A stretch of DNA of 64,000 bases from Paraburkholderia megapolitana (GTDB lineage: Bacteria; Pseudomonadota; Gammaproteobacteria; Burkholderiales; Burkholderiaceae). Shown piece by piece: positions 1-13,629 of the stretch. The position numbers and the translations under genes were made by a program. Under the pieces are notes generated by a model that saw only the letters and a program-made list of their open reading frames with translations, did no database searches and was not told the origin of the DNA. The stretch covers positions 1,465,001-1,529,000 of the forward strand of contig NZ_CP041745.1 of NCBI RefSeq assembly GCF_007556815.1. The letters are read 5' to 3'. How positions within the stretch are numbered: position 1 is the stretch's first letter; each line of letters opens with the position of its first letter.

Positions 1-2748
<2,748 letters not shown>

Positions 2749-2770
2749 ATAACAGGTGTGTTTTACGTCA

Positions 2771-2796
2771 TGAGTTAGTGCTTCAGCACTTACTCA
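2771..2796 (+). other. Stem-loop in the 23S-5S spacer
   Basis: An inverted repeat TGAGTTAGTGC / GCACTTACTCA with a TTCA loop and one internal T-T mismatch lies just after the 23S 3' end. Such stems in rRNA spacers are normally part of transcript folding and processing. The rest of the spacer (2797-2939) shows no tRNA or other gene. Confidence 0.5.
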
Positions 2797-2939
2797 GGAC
2801 CACCCCGAACGGGGGCAAGACACCACCGGTTGAGATCAGTGTTGTGCACGATACGCACAACCCCAAACGAGAGGCTTCCTCTCAACTACTTCTTCCAGAT
2901 TGGCTGTAGCGCCCTCAAAGGCGACACAGCAACAAGTCA

Positions 2940-3055
2940 TGCCTGATGACCATAGCGTGTCGGTACCACCCCTTCCCATCCCGAACAGGACCGTGAAACG
3001 ACTCCACGCCGATGATAGTGCGGATTGCCCGTGTGAAAGTAGGTAATCGTCAGGC
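2940..3055 (+). rRNA. rrf: 5S ribosomal RNA
   Basis: The sequence starts TGCCTGATGACC, contains the conserved CCCATCCCGAACAGG and CGCCGATGATAGT blocks, and ends GGTAATCGTCAGGCTCC. The terminal halves pair (GCCTGA with TCAGGC). Length is about 115 nt, as expected for a betaproteobacterial 5S rRNA. Confidence 0.96.
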
Positions 3056-3072
3056 TCCTCATGCTGCAAGAC

Positions 3073-3106
3073 AAGACCCCGCCCTCAACCAGCGGGGTCT
3101 TGGCGT
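3073..3106 (+). terminator. rRNA operon intrinsic terminator
   Basis: A perfect 10-bp stem AAGACCCCGC / GCGGGGTCTT encloses a 9-nt loop and is followed by a short T-rich stretch. It sits 17 nt after the 5S gene and ends the rRNA operon. I see nothing else in 3107-3269. Confidence 0.85.
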
Positions 3107-3269
3107 TTACCGTACCAAGTTTAGTAGCGTACAACCGCACGCGTCTCATGCCTTGCCGGACGACGCCCCCCAGTACTTCACCCCGGGGGCGGCCATCGTC
3201 CCAGGTTGCCGTTCACTCATCTCTACGCACGCAACCGAAATACCCCGCACACAGCGCGAGCGTCAACTC

Positions 3270-4183
3270 TCAAGTCTCGATATCCCTGTTCCATGGGAAT
3301 TTCGTCAGTATCTGTCTGATCGCCACATCGAAGGATGTACGGCGACCGATACCCAAACTCTCCAGACGACTCGAATCCAGATGGCAGTCACGTGGCCGAG
3401 GTGTTGAGTCAACTGGCGTCGTCTGGCGAATCAGATTGGCGTTCAGTTGCAGCGCGTCGGCGAGACGCACCGCGATATCGTGTTTCGTCATGGGTTCATC
3501 ACCCGACCACTGCGCGATGCCGCAGATACCCTCTCCGCGCGAATGTCGCGTGAGCAACTGCTTGATGACAAACGCGACGTCGGGTGTATAGGTTGGGTAA
3601 CGGATCGCCCACGCGTCCATGACAGCGGACGCAGCGTCCGCTGATGCCGCAATCGCCGGCACAAGGCTAGTCACTGCCGATTCCTGCCAGTCGACAATCG
3701 GCCCATAAAGCAGCGGCAAACGCAGCACGCAACCTTTCCTGGCGGTATCGAGCAGCGCGCGCTCACCTTCCTCTTTGCTCCGGCCGTAAGCGTTGATCGG
3801 CGACGGTGAATCATCACAACGATAGGGCGGCCGGGTACCGTCGAAAACATAATCGGTCGAGATAGACAGGGTCCACGCGCCGACCCGGTTGGCCGCCGTC
3901 GCCACTGTACGCACAGCATCGACATTCAACGCGCGCGCCTGTAGAGGTTCGAGTTCGCACACATCGGGGCGACGCTCCGCGGCCGCAATCACAATCGCAT
4001 CCGGGGCTTCGCGCTCCACAAACTGCGCTACGGCCCGGCATCTCGAATGTCGAGAGAAATCATGTGCGCGGCTGTGCGCCGGAATGCAGTCGGGATGACC
4101 CGCCAGTCGTGCTCACGCGCGAGTTCATCGATGACCGCACGTCCAAGCAGACCCGAAGCGCCAATGATCGCAACGGTGAACAT
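3270..4183 (-). pseudogene. RmlD-like NAD(P)-dependent sugar reductase, frameshifted
   Basis: Short-chain dehydrogenase of the dTDP-4-dehydrorhamnose reductase (RmlD) type, which reduces a keto sugar nucleotide or related substrate. The N-terminal 50 codons, starting at ATG 4183, encode a Rossmann start with GASGLLG. The frame then hits TAG at 4028-4030. The remaining ~250 residues continue in another frame (3270-4019) with STDYVFDGT, the Y-x3-K pair in YGRSKEE and a C-terminal substrate domain. Restoring one G in the G-run at 4034-4036 rejoins the two parts as DAGAVAQFVERE. The gene is therefore either a recent pseudogene or a sequencing artefact. It is alone, between the rRNA operon and copZ. 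The exact substrate cannot be told. Confidence 0.8.
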
Positions 4184-4200
4184 TCAGCTTCGTTCCTCGA

Positions 4201-4416
4201 TCAGTTTGCCGTGGCTTGCGTGTCGACCACGACGTAGCCGGCGTCGGCGATCGCAGCCTTCAATACATCCGGCGTCTGTTGCGAATCGACTGCAACGCGA
4301 CCGGCCGCGAGGTCCACACGCACACCGGCTGTAGCGTCCTGCTCGCGGATCGCCTCGGTAACGGCTGCCACGCAATGCTGGCAGCTCATGCCTTCAACCT
4401 TGAATTCGACGGTCAT
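4201..4416 (-). CDS. copZ: Copper chaperone, heavy-metal-associated domain (CopZ-like)
   Basis: A 71-residue single-domain protein with the metal site GMSCQHC, giving Cys12 and Cys15. It has the babbab pattern of Atx1/CopZ chaperones, which carry Cu(I) in the cytoplasm to a P-type ATPase or to a regulator. GAGG lies 8 nt before the ATG. It is divergent from cueR, and the shared region holds a perfect CueR-type palindrome, so copper induction is very likely. No CopA ATPase is next to it; the partner must be elsewhere. Confidence 0.88.
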   Translation of the reverse strand: MTVEFKVEGMSCQHCVAAVTEAIREQDATAGVRVDLAAGRVAVDSQQTPDVLKAAIADAGYVVVDTQATAN

Positions 4417-4496
4417 CGAATAACCTCATGAAAATAGAAATAGACATGGAGACACGGCGAGTGGCGCACATCTGATTTGCCGATCTCCGGAACAAC

Positions 4497-4529
4497 CATA
4501 CACCTTCCTACCGTGGGAAGGTGTAGCAT
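4497..4529. promoter_or_regulatory. CueR operator and overlapping divergent promoters
   Basis: CACCTTCC (4501-4508) and GGAAGGTG (4516-4523) form a perfect 8-bp dyad with a 7-nt spacer, matching the CueR box of copA promoters (ACCTTCC-N7-GGAAGGT). Read on the plus strand, TACACC and TAGCAT are 19 bp apart. Read on the minus strand, TACACC and TATGGT are also 19 bp apart. The unusually long spacer is the hallmark of MerR-family activation, and it appears in both directions over the same operator. Confidence 0.85.
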
Positions 4530-4556
4530 AAAAACGGTCGATTGGAGGAGAGAGCG

Positions 4557-4979
4557 ATGAATATCGGTGAGGCAGCACGCGAGTCAGGCGTCACAGCAAA
4601 AATGATCCGTTACTACGAGAGCGTTGGACTTCTGAGCGCCAAAGGGCGTACGGCAGCGGGCTACCGCATTTACAGTGCGCCGGAGGTTCACTCGTTGCGT
4701 TTCATCCGTCAAGCGCGCCGTCTTGGCTTTCTGGTCGAGGATATTCGCAAGTTGCTGGCGCTCTGGCAAGACCGCTCGCGCGCGAGCGCCGAGGTGAAGT
4801 CGATTGCACTTGAACATGTGACCGAGCTCGATCGCCGAATTGCGGAACTGACCGAAATGCGCGACACGCTCGCCCACCTTGCCGCGCATTGTCACGGCGA
4901 TTCGCGGCCGGATTGTCCGATTCTCGAGCGACTGGCCAATACAGCGGCAATGCCCGTAGCGGGCTGTCACGCCGATTGA
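4557..4979 (+). CDS. cueR: CueR, copper-responsive MerR-family activator
   Basis: A 140-aa transcription factor that senses Cu(I) and activates copper-efflux genes. The N-terminal winged helix runs from MNIGEAARESGV to about residue 68. A dimerisation helix follows, then the metal loop HCHGDSRPDC with Cys112 and Cys120, the same positions as in E. coli CueR. The two-cysteine loop indicates +1 ions (Cu, Ag, Au) rather than zinc or mercury. The ATG at 4557 is preferred to an upstream TTG because GGAGGAG precedes it at 4545-4551. It is divergent from copZ and probably autoregulates through the shared operator. Confidence 0.93.
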   Translation: MNIGEAARESGVTAKMIRYYESVGLLSAKGRTAAGYRIYSAPEVHSLRFIRQARRLGFLVEDIRKLLALWQDRSRASAEVKSIALEHVTELDRRIAELTEMRDTLAHLAAHCHGDSRPDCPILERLANTAAMPVAGCHAD

Positions 4980-5192
4980 GGGTGCGGTGCAACCCAATCG
5001 ATAGAGCGTTGCAACCGCGCAACGCAAATGCGCTATGTTGGTGCGCATTCTAGACAAAATTTCCACACCAACTGCTTGAAGTAAATCAACATTCTTTGAA
5101 ATCAACAACTTGGTGGGAGAAAAACCCTGCACCATTCCAAAACGGAATGCACATCAGTCGAGCATTTCACTAGCAAAACAACATCGGAAGGC

Positions 5193-5198
5193 TATAAT
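5193..5198 (+). promoter_or_regulatory. Probable -10 element of the DUF3563 gene
   Basis: A consensus TATAAT lies 75 nt before the DUF3563 start, without a good -35 partner. It is followed at 5201-5219 by GGGTTAACCC overlapping a CCCTT/AAGGG dyad, so the leader could fold. Nothing else is recognisable in 4980-5273. Confidence 0.45.
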
Positions 5199-5273
5199 GC
5201 GGGTTAACCCTTTTAAGGGAAATCCCTGATGATATTTCCACCAGGGGTTCATACTGATCCTTGGAGAAACATC

Positions 5274-5420
5274 ATGATTGCCTACGTTGTTGAAAAATTG
5301 AGCAACTGGTTTGAATCTGCTGAACGTAACCGCCGCGAGGCTTATCTGGCGTCGTCGACCGACATCGTCCAGCTTGAGCAACGCATCCGTTCGCTCGAAA
5401 CCAGCGGCTACTCGCTGTAA
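5274..5420 (+). CDS. DUF3563 family small protein
   Basis: A 48-residue protein, mostly one amphipathic helix: MIAYVVEKLSNWF, then an R-rich turn, then a Glu/Arg-rich segment ending LETSGYSL. It matches the short DUF3563 proteins common in Burkholderiaceae, whose function is unknown. The ATG at 5274 follows GGAGA by 7 nt; an upstream in-frame ATG at 5229 has no ribosome site and lies outside the conserved part. A strong terminator follows, so it is a one-gene transcript. Confidence 0.85.
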   Translation: MIAYVVEKLSNWFESAERNRREAYLASSTDIVQLEQRIRSLETSGYSL

Positions 5421-5469
5421 GCACATCTGCTCGCGAGCGGCGCTTGTTGCCGCGCGGCAGTGAAGCCTG

Positions 5470-5494
5470 GAAGCCCCGCCACGTGCGGGGCTTC
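5470..5494 (+). terminator. Terminator after DUF3563
   Basis: Perfect 10-bp stem GAAGCCCCGC / GCGGGGCTTC with loop CACGT. There is no long T-run, but its place 49 nt after the stop fits termination. Confidence 0.7.
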
Positions 5495-5616
5495 GTCATA
5501 TCTGGAACCTGTGAATCTCACGTCGCCGCGTATTGTTCTAGCCTGAACCTGGCCACCAGGGGTAAGGTAAGGCGTTTTCGACGGCACCCCATATATCACT
5601 GGTTATCCGGTTCGCT

Positions 5617-5955
5617 ATGATCCCGATCCGCTTGCTTCGTCTTTTGCCGACTTCCCTTACCGCCATGGCGGCTCTGACCGCACAGGTAGCGTTCGCGCTA
5701 TCGACGGGCGGAGGACAGCCATTGATCCTCGATACGCAGAAAGGCATTAGCGATGGGCAAAGCGGCACCGTGCTGCAAACCGCGCCGCTTTCGCATGCGC
5801 GCATCGTTGAGGCGCAACCCATTGCAACGCCGACGGAACTCGCGCCCAATGCGTCGCCGCCGGTTATCGTTGCGCCCTATATCGAGTTGCCGACGGGCAC
5901 CCAGCCGCAGTCGACTTCGAAACCACGCCTGCGGATTCCATCGTCGCCGCAATAG
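5617..5955 (+). CDS. Hypothetical exported protein
   Basis: 112 aa. Residues 1-28 form a typical signal peptide (basic start, leucine/alanine core, AFA-like cleavage site). The mature part is low-complexity, rich in Pro, Thr and Ala, with no cysteine and no domain I recognise. It is convergent with rlmJ, whose stop lies 87 bp away. Codon use is like its neighbours. It is probably a periplasmic or envelope protein of restricted distribution; function unknown. Confidence 0.6.
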   Translation: MIPIRLLRLLPTSLTAMAALTAQVAFALSTGGGQPLILDTQKGISDGQSGTVLQTAPLSHARIVEAQPIATPTELAPNASPPVIVAPYIELPTGTQPQSTSKPRLRIPSSPQ

Positions 5956-6041
5956 AGCAGTGTTCCGGCTGGCGCAGATCGCGCATCAAGATCGAAGTGT
6001 CGTTCGCCACATCGAAAGACGCCGCAACAATCCCAACACCC

Positions 6042-6887
6042 TCAATCGCCGCGATGCTCGATCTTGAACTGGGCCGCTGCATCCAGACCCAGCGCATCGA
6101 CGAGCCACGGCAGCGTCTCTTTCATCGCTTTTGCCAGCGTGTACGGCGGATTCAGGATGAACATGCCGCTGCCAAAGAGTCCGAAACCGTCTGTGGGCGG
6201 TTTGCCGATCGTCAGGGAGACGTGCAGCCAGTTGCGCTCCTGCAGACGTTTCAACTGATCGGGGAAGCGTTGCGACTCGAGGCGCGTGACCTGCGGATAC
6301 CAGACCGCATAGGTACCGTTCGCAAAACGCCGCAAGCTCTCTTCGACACAGACAAGCGCCCGGTGATAGTCGCGCTTGTCCTCGTACGAAGGATCGATCA
6401 GCACCAGTGCACGACGGGGTGGGGGAGGCAGCAGCGCCTTAATGCCCTCGAAACCATCGCCGGAATAGAGCAGCGCCCGGCGACCGGCATCGCGGAAGTT
6501 GTGGCGTAGCACGTCGATCTCGGTGCTATGCATTTCGAACAACCGCATGCGGTCCTGCTCGCGCATCAGGCGCCATGCAAGATAAGGCGAGCCCGGGTAA
6601 TAGCGCAGCTGGCCGTCGGCATTGAGCGCCGCGACTTCATTCACATACTCGGCAAGCACGGGCGGCAGGTCCTGGCGCGCCCACAGTTTCCCGATGCCGG
6701 TTTCGAATTCGGCGGTCTTCGTCGCGTAGCCTTCCTTCAGCGAATACACGCCCGCGCCGGCGTGCGTATCGATGTACCAGTACGACTTGTCTTTCTGCTC
6801 GAGATAGCGCAGCAATTGCACGACGATCGCGTGTTTCAGGACGTCGGCGTGATTTCCTGCATGAAAGGCATGGCGGTAGCTGAGCAT
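6042..6887 (-). CDS. rlmJ: 23S rRNA (adenine2030-N6)-methyltransferase RlmJ
   Basis: 281 aa, the same size as E. coli RlmJ (280). It transfers a methyl group from S-adenosylmethionine to A2030 of 23S rRNA. The N-terminus MLSYRHAFHAGNHADVLKH is diagnostic. YIDTHAGAGVY (38-48) is part of the SAM site. The catalytic motif is DPSYE at 165-169, against DPPYE in E. coli, a mild substitution at the second position. I chose the ATG at 6887 over a longer frame because the conserved N-terminus starts there. The upstream extension to 7025 is low-complexity and not conserved. Confidence 0.93.
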   Translation of the reverse strand: MLSYRHAFHAGNHADVLKHAIVVQLLRYLEQKDKSYWYIDTHAGAGVYSLKEGYATKTAEFETGIGKLWARQDLPPVLAEYVNEVAALNADGQLRYYPGSPYLAWRLMREQDRMRLFEMHSTEIDVLRHNFRDAGRRALLYSGDGFEGIKALLPPPPRRALVLIDPSYEDKRDYHRALVCVEESLRRFANGTYAVWYPQVTRLESQRFPDQLKRLQERNWLHVSLTIGKPPTDGFGLFGSGMFILNPPYTLAKAMKETLPWLVDALGLDAAAQFKIEHRGD

Positions 6888-7071
6888 GGTTTCGCGTGAA
6901 GCGGGCGTAAAACGATGAATCGGAGGTGTCGGCGGATCTTCGCGGCATCTGTCATGTCGCGGGACCGCCGCCGCGTACTTCGGTGCGGCCGCGTATTGTA
7001 CGCGACACGCACCGGCGTCCTGCACCGGCGAGCTTCAGCGAACGCTAACGCCACTGCTCGCACATCGCGCG

Positions 7072-8043
7072 CTATGCCTCTGTATCGCCAACGATCTCCT
7101 CGATCTTCAGCTTGAGCTCCGGCGTGATTTTTGCGGCGACATCCAGTGCCTTCATGTTCTCGGCGATCTGCTCCACGCGCGAAGCACCGGTAATCACCGT
7201 GCTCACATTGGGATTCTTGAGAATCCACGCGATAGCCAGTTGCCCCACCGAACAACCGAGTTCGTCCGCCACGCTGCCGAGTTTGCCGACCACATCGTTC
7301 TTGCCGGCGTCGGTGACCTGCTTGCGCAGCCAGTCGTAGCCCTGCAATTGCGCGCGACTGTCGGCGGGCACGCCGTTACGGTATTTGCCGGTCAGCAAAC
7401 CCGATGCAAGCGGGCTCCACGTGGTCAGACCAAGCCCGATGTCTTCATAGAGCCGCTTGTATTCCTGCTCGACGCGCCGGCGATGGAACAGGTTGTATTG
7501 CGGCTGCTCCATGACAGGTTTGTGAAGATGATGCCGTTCCGCGATTTCGTAAGCGGCACGGATCTCATCGGCGCTCCACTCCGAGGTTCCCCAGTACAGC
7601 GCCTTGCCATGCGAAATCATGTCGCTCATCGCCCAGACCGTTTCTTCGACAGGCGTGTTCGGATCGGGCCGGTGGCAGAACACGAGATCGACGTAGTCGA
7701 GTTGCAGGCGTTTCAGCGAGGCATCGATTGCGTTGAGCAGGTACTTGCGGTTCAGCGTGTGATACTGGTTGGGCGCTTCATTCAATCCCCAGAAGAACTT
7801 GGTGGACACGATGTAGCTGACACGCGACCACCCCAGCTCCTTCAGTGCGTGGCCCATGATTTCCTCCGACTGGCCGCTCGCATAGACCTCGGCGTTGTCG
7901 AAGAAATTGACGCCCGCATCGCGCGCCGCCGCAAGCGATTCGCGGGCGGCACCGCGGTCGACCTGATTGCCGTACGTGACCCATGAGCCGATGGACAGCT
8001 CGCTGACTTGCAGGCCGGAGCGGCCGAGTCGCCGGTAATTCAT
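7072..8043 (-). CDS. Aldo/keto reductase (potassium-channel beta-subunit type)
   Basis: 323 aa, NADPH-dependent oxidoreductase of the AKR superfamily. The catalytic tetrad is visible as Asp49, Tyr54, Lys82 and His124 ([22 protein letters not shown]). [21 protein letters not shown] and the C-terminal [12 protein letters not shown] cofactor motif are typical of the Kv-beta/YghZ-like branch that reduces aldehydes and methylglyoxal. ATG at 8043 follows AAGGAGAC closely. Single gene, divergent from the patatin gene across 246 bp. The physiological substrate cannot be read from sequence. Confidence 0.9.
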   Translation of the reverse strand: MNYRRLGRSGLQVSELSIGSWVTYGNQVDRGAARESLAAARDAGVNFFDNAEVYASGQSEEIMGHALKELGWSRVSYIVSTKFFWGLNEAPNQYHTLNRKYLLNAIDASLKRLQLDYVDLVFCHRPDPNTPVEETVWAMSDMISHGKALYWGTSEWSADEIRAAYEIAERHHLHKPVMEQPQYNLFHRRRVEQEYKRLYEDIGLGLTTWSPLASGLLTGKYRNGVPADSRAQLQGYDWLRKQVTDAGKNDVVGKLGSVADELGCSVGQLAIAWILKNPNVSTVITGASRVEQIAENMKALDVAAKITPELKLKIEEIVGDTEA

Positions 8044-8289
8044 TCGCGTCTCCTTCGAAAGTAATCGATCGCAATCCGACAGCTTAATCCGATCCGCACG
8101 AGTCTGCGGGACCACGGGGTCGCGCAGCGCAGGTTAGCGCCGCGTCGTGCGTGCTTCATGCACAATGACAGCCGTGGTTGCGACCTTGCATTCTTCTGAA
8201 CGGCCTCGCCCGGTCGTTCTGTCATCGTGAGTCATGGCGGGTAGATTGACTAACGCGAGCTGCACGGACAGGTGAAAAGGAGCATCGTA

Positions 8290-9540
8290 ATGACGCGAAA
8301 CAACACCGGACAGGCACGCGCGAGCGCGCGCGACGGAAATAGCGAGGCGCCCGCAAAGGCAAAAGCGCAGGCGACCGGCAAAGCCCGATCGATCGCCCCC
8401 GTCGATCTGCCGAAGTACGAATCGATCGCGCTGATGCTCCAGGGCGGTGGCGCACTGGGCGCCTATCAGGCCGGTGTGTACCAGGGGCTCGACGAAGCAG
8501 GCATCCGGCCAACCTGGCTCGCGGGTATTTCGATCGGCGCGTTGAATACCGCGATCATTGCCGGCAACGCGCCCGAGCATCGCGTGGCACGCCTGCGGGA
8601 GTTCTGGGAAACGATCTGTCAGCCGGCATTTGGGCCGCCGTTGCCGCCGTTCGTCGAGCACGCACTGTTCAATTCCACCGATGCCGTGCGCAAGGCTTTC
8701 ACGGCGATGCAGGCGATGGGTGCGATCGTCGAAGGACAGAAGGGCTTTTTCGTGCCGCGCTTTCCGCCGCCTTTGCCGAGTGTCTCCGGGTCTCCGCAAA
8801 CCGCCAGCTATTACGACACCACGCCGCTCAAGGCGACGCTCGAGCGCCTGTGCGATTTCGGCCGGATCAACGCGCGCGAATTGCGTGTGTCGGTCGGTGC
8901 GGTGAATGTCGGCACGGGCAATTTCGCTTACTTCGACAACACTCGCATGACGCTGCGCGCCGAGCACTTCATCGCGTCCGGTGCATTGCCGCCTGGTTTT
9001 GCCGCGGTGGAGATCGACGGCGAGTACTTCTGGGACGGCGGCCTGATGTCGAATACGCCGCTCTACGAAGTGGTTCAGACGACGCCGCGTCAGGACACGC
9101 TCGCGTTCCAGGTCGACTTATGGAGTGCGCTCGGGCCGGTGCCGGAGAGCATCACCGACGTCCAGGGGCGCATGAAGGATATCCAGTATTCGAGCCGCAC
9201 GCGGTTAGTCACCGACATGCTGCAACGCTCGCAGCGTTTTCGTCATGTGCTGCGCGAGGTGCTCGACCGGGTCGCGCCCGAGCATCAAGACGACCGCTGG
9301 TGCAAAGTCGCGGAGGATCTCGCGTGTTCCAAACGATATAACGTGATCCACCTGATATACCGGCAGAAAGAATACGAAGGGCAGTACAAGGACTACCAGT
9401 TCGGCCTGTCGACGATGCGCGAGCACTGGGACAGTGGTCTCCAGGATATTCGCCGTTCGCTCGCGCAGCCCGGGTGGCTTGCGTTACCCGATAACGATGC
9501 GGGTTTCGTCACACACGATATTCATCGCGATGCCCGCTGA
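8290..9540 (+). CDS. Patatin-like phospholipase with DUF3734 tail
   Basis: 416 aa. The patatin fold has the oxyanion motif GGGALG at 52-57, the nucleophile elbow G-I-S-I-G with Ser81, and the catalytic Asp249 in DGG. This is a Ser-Asp dyad lipid acyl hydrolase. The C-terminal ~130 residues match the DUF3734 extension seen in many proteobacterial patatins. The first 40 residues are Ala/Lys-rich and disordered-looking, with no signal peptide, so it is probably cytoplasmic. AAGGAG 7 nt before ATG 8290 fixes the start. A terminator follows at once. Confidence 0.9.
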   Translation: MTRNNTGQARASARDGNSEAPAKAKAQATGKARSIAPVDLPKYESIALMLQGGGALGAYQAGVYQGLDEAGIRPTWLAGISIGALNTAIIAGNAPEHRVARLREFWETICQPAFGPPLPPFVEHALFNSTDAVRKAFTAMQAMGAIVEGQKGFFVPRFPPPLPSVSGSPQTASYYDTTPLKATLERLCDFGRINARELRVSVGAVNVGTGNFAYFDNTRMTLRAEHFIASGALPPGFAAVEIDGEYFWDGGLMSNTPLYEVVQTTPRQDTLAFQVDLWSALGPVPESITDVQGRMKDIQYSSRTRLVTDMLQRSQRFRHVLREVLDRVAPEHQDDRWCKVAEDLACSKRYNVIHLIYRQKEYEGQYKDYQFGLSTMREHWDSGLQDIRRSLAQPGWLALPDNDAGFVTHDIHRDAR

Positions 9541-9574
9541 GCGTTCACCGACACAAGCGATTCGAACCGCAAAA

Positions 9575-9607
9575 AAGTAACGGCGCTCCACAGGGAGCGC
9601 CGTCTTT
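9575..9607. terminator. Bidirectional intrinsic terminator
   Basis: 10-bp perfect stem ACGGCGCTCC / GGAGCGCCGT at 9580-9589 and 9594-9603, with A6 before and CTTT after. It lies between the convergent patatin and tyrB genes and can serve both. Confidence 0.8.
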
Positions 9608-9688
9608 ACGATCGCATGCAGACTGACCGGACCGTTTCGTTGTACCGCAGACACGCGGACAGAACTGGCCCTGCAGTTGCAAGACGCG

Positions 9689-10887
9689 TTACTTCAAAAC
9701 CTGCGCAATCGCACCAGCGACCACATCGAGGTTGCGCGTGTTGAGCGCTGCAACGCAGATGCGCCCCGTGCCAACCGCGTAGATACCGAACTCTTCGCGC
9801 AGACGATCCACCTGTGCGGAGGTCAATCCCGAGTACGAGAACATACCGCGCTGCGCATTGACGAAGCTGAAGTCGCGCGCCACACCGGCCGCCTGCAGAC
9901 GTTCGACCAGACCATTACGCATCGCACGGATACGGTCGCGCATTTCGCCGAGTTCCGCTTCCCACGTCGCGCGCAGTTCCGGCGCAGCAAGTACGGCTGC
10001 GACGACAGAACCGCCGTGCGTCGGCGGATTCGAGTAGTTCGTGCGGATCACGCGCTTCAACTGCGACAGGACGCGAGTGGCTTCTTCCTTGCTGCCGGTG
10101 ATGATCGACAGTGCGCCGACGCGCTCGCCGTACAGCGAGAACGACTTCGAGAACGACGACGAGACGAACACGTTCAGTTCGGAAGCCGCGAACAGGCGCA
10201 CCGCGTCTGCATCTGCATCGATGCCGTCGCCGAAACCCTGATACGCGATGTCGAGGAACGGGACCAGTTCGCGCGTCTTGACGACGTCGACGATCTGCTT
10301 CCACTGGTCTGCGGTGAGATCGACGCCGGTCGGGTTGTGGCAGCACGCGTGCAACACGACGACCGTGCCCGCGGCATAGCTGTTCAGTGCCTCGAGCAGG
10401 CCGGCGAAATTCACGCCGTGGGTTGCGGCGTCGTAGTACGGGTACGACACGACGTCGAACCCGGCGCTTTCAAACAGCGCGCGGTGATTTTCCCAGCTCG
10501 GGTCGCTGATTGCGACTTTGGCGGCCGGGTTCAGCCGCTTCAGGAAGTCCGCACCGATTTTCAGCGCGCCTGTGCCGCCCAGCGCTTGCGCCGTCACGAC
10601 GCGGCCCGCGGCGATCAGCGCCGAATCGTTGCCGAGCAGCAGCTTTTGCACCGCGGCGTCGTATGCCGCAATCCCTTCGATCGGCAGGTAGCCGCGCGGC
10701 AGCGCCGCTTCGACACGAGCCTTTTCCGCGTCGCGCACGGCGCGCAGCAACGGGATCTTGCCTTCTTCGTTGGTATAGACGCCCACGCCCAGGTTCACCT
10801 TGGTTGTGCGCGCATCGGCGTTGAAGGCTTCGTTCAGGCCCAGGATAGGGTCGCGGGGGCGAGTTCGACGGCGGAAAAGAGAGACAT
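9689..10887 (-). CDS. tyrB: Aromatic/aspartate aminotransferase, apparent 5' frameshift
   Basis: About 400 aa, class I PLP aminotransferase that interconverts aspartate or aromatic amino acids and their keto acids. KVNLGVGVYTNEEGKIPLL, HACCHNPTGVDL and the PLP-lysine motif SSSFSKSFSLYGER are intact. The natural start at 10887 reads MSLFSAVELAP and then leaves frame: the C-run 10855-10859 has five bases where six would give ELAPRDPILGLNE. As written, the rest is only in frame with an unrelated upstream stretch (to 11074). The gene is essentially complete and is probably functional if this is a base-calling error. Divergent from uvrB, the usual Burkholderia order. Confidence 0.88.
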
Positions 10888-11255
10888 GATGGTTCGGCAG
10901 TAGTGAGAAGAAGGGCGGCTTCACGCGCGACCGGCCCGCTGTCAGCCGGTGAAACGGCGATCGGGCGGTGGCGCAAACACACAGCCCGCCATTGTATCGA
11001 ATCCTGGCGGTTTTTCGGCCCGCGCCGCGCTGCCAGGCGGGTTTTTGCGGCAAAAAAGCGCGTTCAGCGTGCATTGGCGTTTAAGTGCCGGATCGAGGCG
11101 CGGCGCCATCATGAAAGGGTCCGTCTGGCAGCGAACAGCGGATTCCACAAGGCACCTCCTGCCAGCGTACTGACAGCAGACCAGCCGCATGCGCGGCTCG
11201 CGGCTGGCCGAAACGCTAGAATAGTCCTTTGCTCCCGCTGAGGACGCTGCTCCCC
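10888..11255. promoter_or_regulatory. tyrB-uvrB divergent promoter region
   Basis: 368 bp without a gene. TAGAAT at 11217-11222 is a likely -10 for uvrB. An inverted repeat CCTGGC (11003-11008) / GCCAGG (11032-11037) flanks a GC-rich loop. I found no convincing LexA box of either the CTGT-N8-ACAG type or a close variant. Confidence 0.5.
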
Positions 11256-13346
<2,091 letters not shown>

Positions 13347-13386
13347 CCAGGCTCATCGGGTCGCAGCGAAAGCCGACGAAAGTATT

Positions 13387-13410
13387 ACGCAGCGCCGCCC
13401 GGCGCTGCGT
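13387..13410 (+). terminator. Probable uvrB terminator
   Basis: Perfect 10-bp stem ACGCAGCGCC / GGCGCTGCGT with loop GCCC, 40 nt after uvrB. The T-run is absent, so confidence is moderate. Confidence 0.55.
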
Positions 13411-13483
13411 TCCCGACACGCCAATCCATCTTCATTCCAACGCCGGAGCCTTGTCCGCACAGGGATCCGCACGCCCACGATAT

Positions 13484-13541
13484 TTGTTTGGCATCAGTAA
13501 GGATGCTAGAATCGCCTTACTATTGAGAATGGGTCGCATTA
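13484..13541 (+). promoter_or_regulatory. ftrA promoter with Fur-like box
   Basis: TTGTTT (13484-13489) and TAGAAT (13507-13512) are 17 bp apart, a good sigma-70 promoter. Directly downstream, TATTGAGAATGGGTCGCATT (13521-13540) resembles a Fur operator. Repression by iron-loaded Fur would fit the downstream iron-uptake operon. The match is to hexamer pattern only. Confidence 0.55.
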
Positions 13542-13629
13542 ACGTTCTTCGACGTTTCTTCCCGCGTTTCCCATCTTTGCCGCCCATGGCCGTTGCGTGG
13601 TTTCTGTCAGATAAAAATCAGGAGTTTCA

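Noticed and set aside
9677..10903. Long plus-strand frame opposite tyrB
   Set aside because: Mirror frame of a high-GC gene; composition rich in Arg/His/Asp with no domain.
11125..11180. CTGG...ACAG and ACTGACAG motifs as a LexA box for uvrB
   Set aside because: Spacing and half-sites do not fit the SOS consensus.
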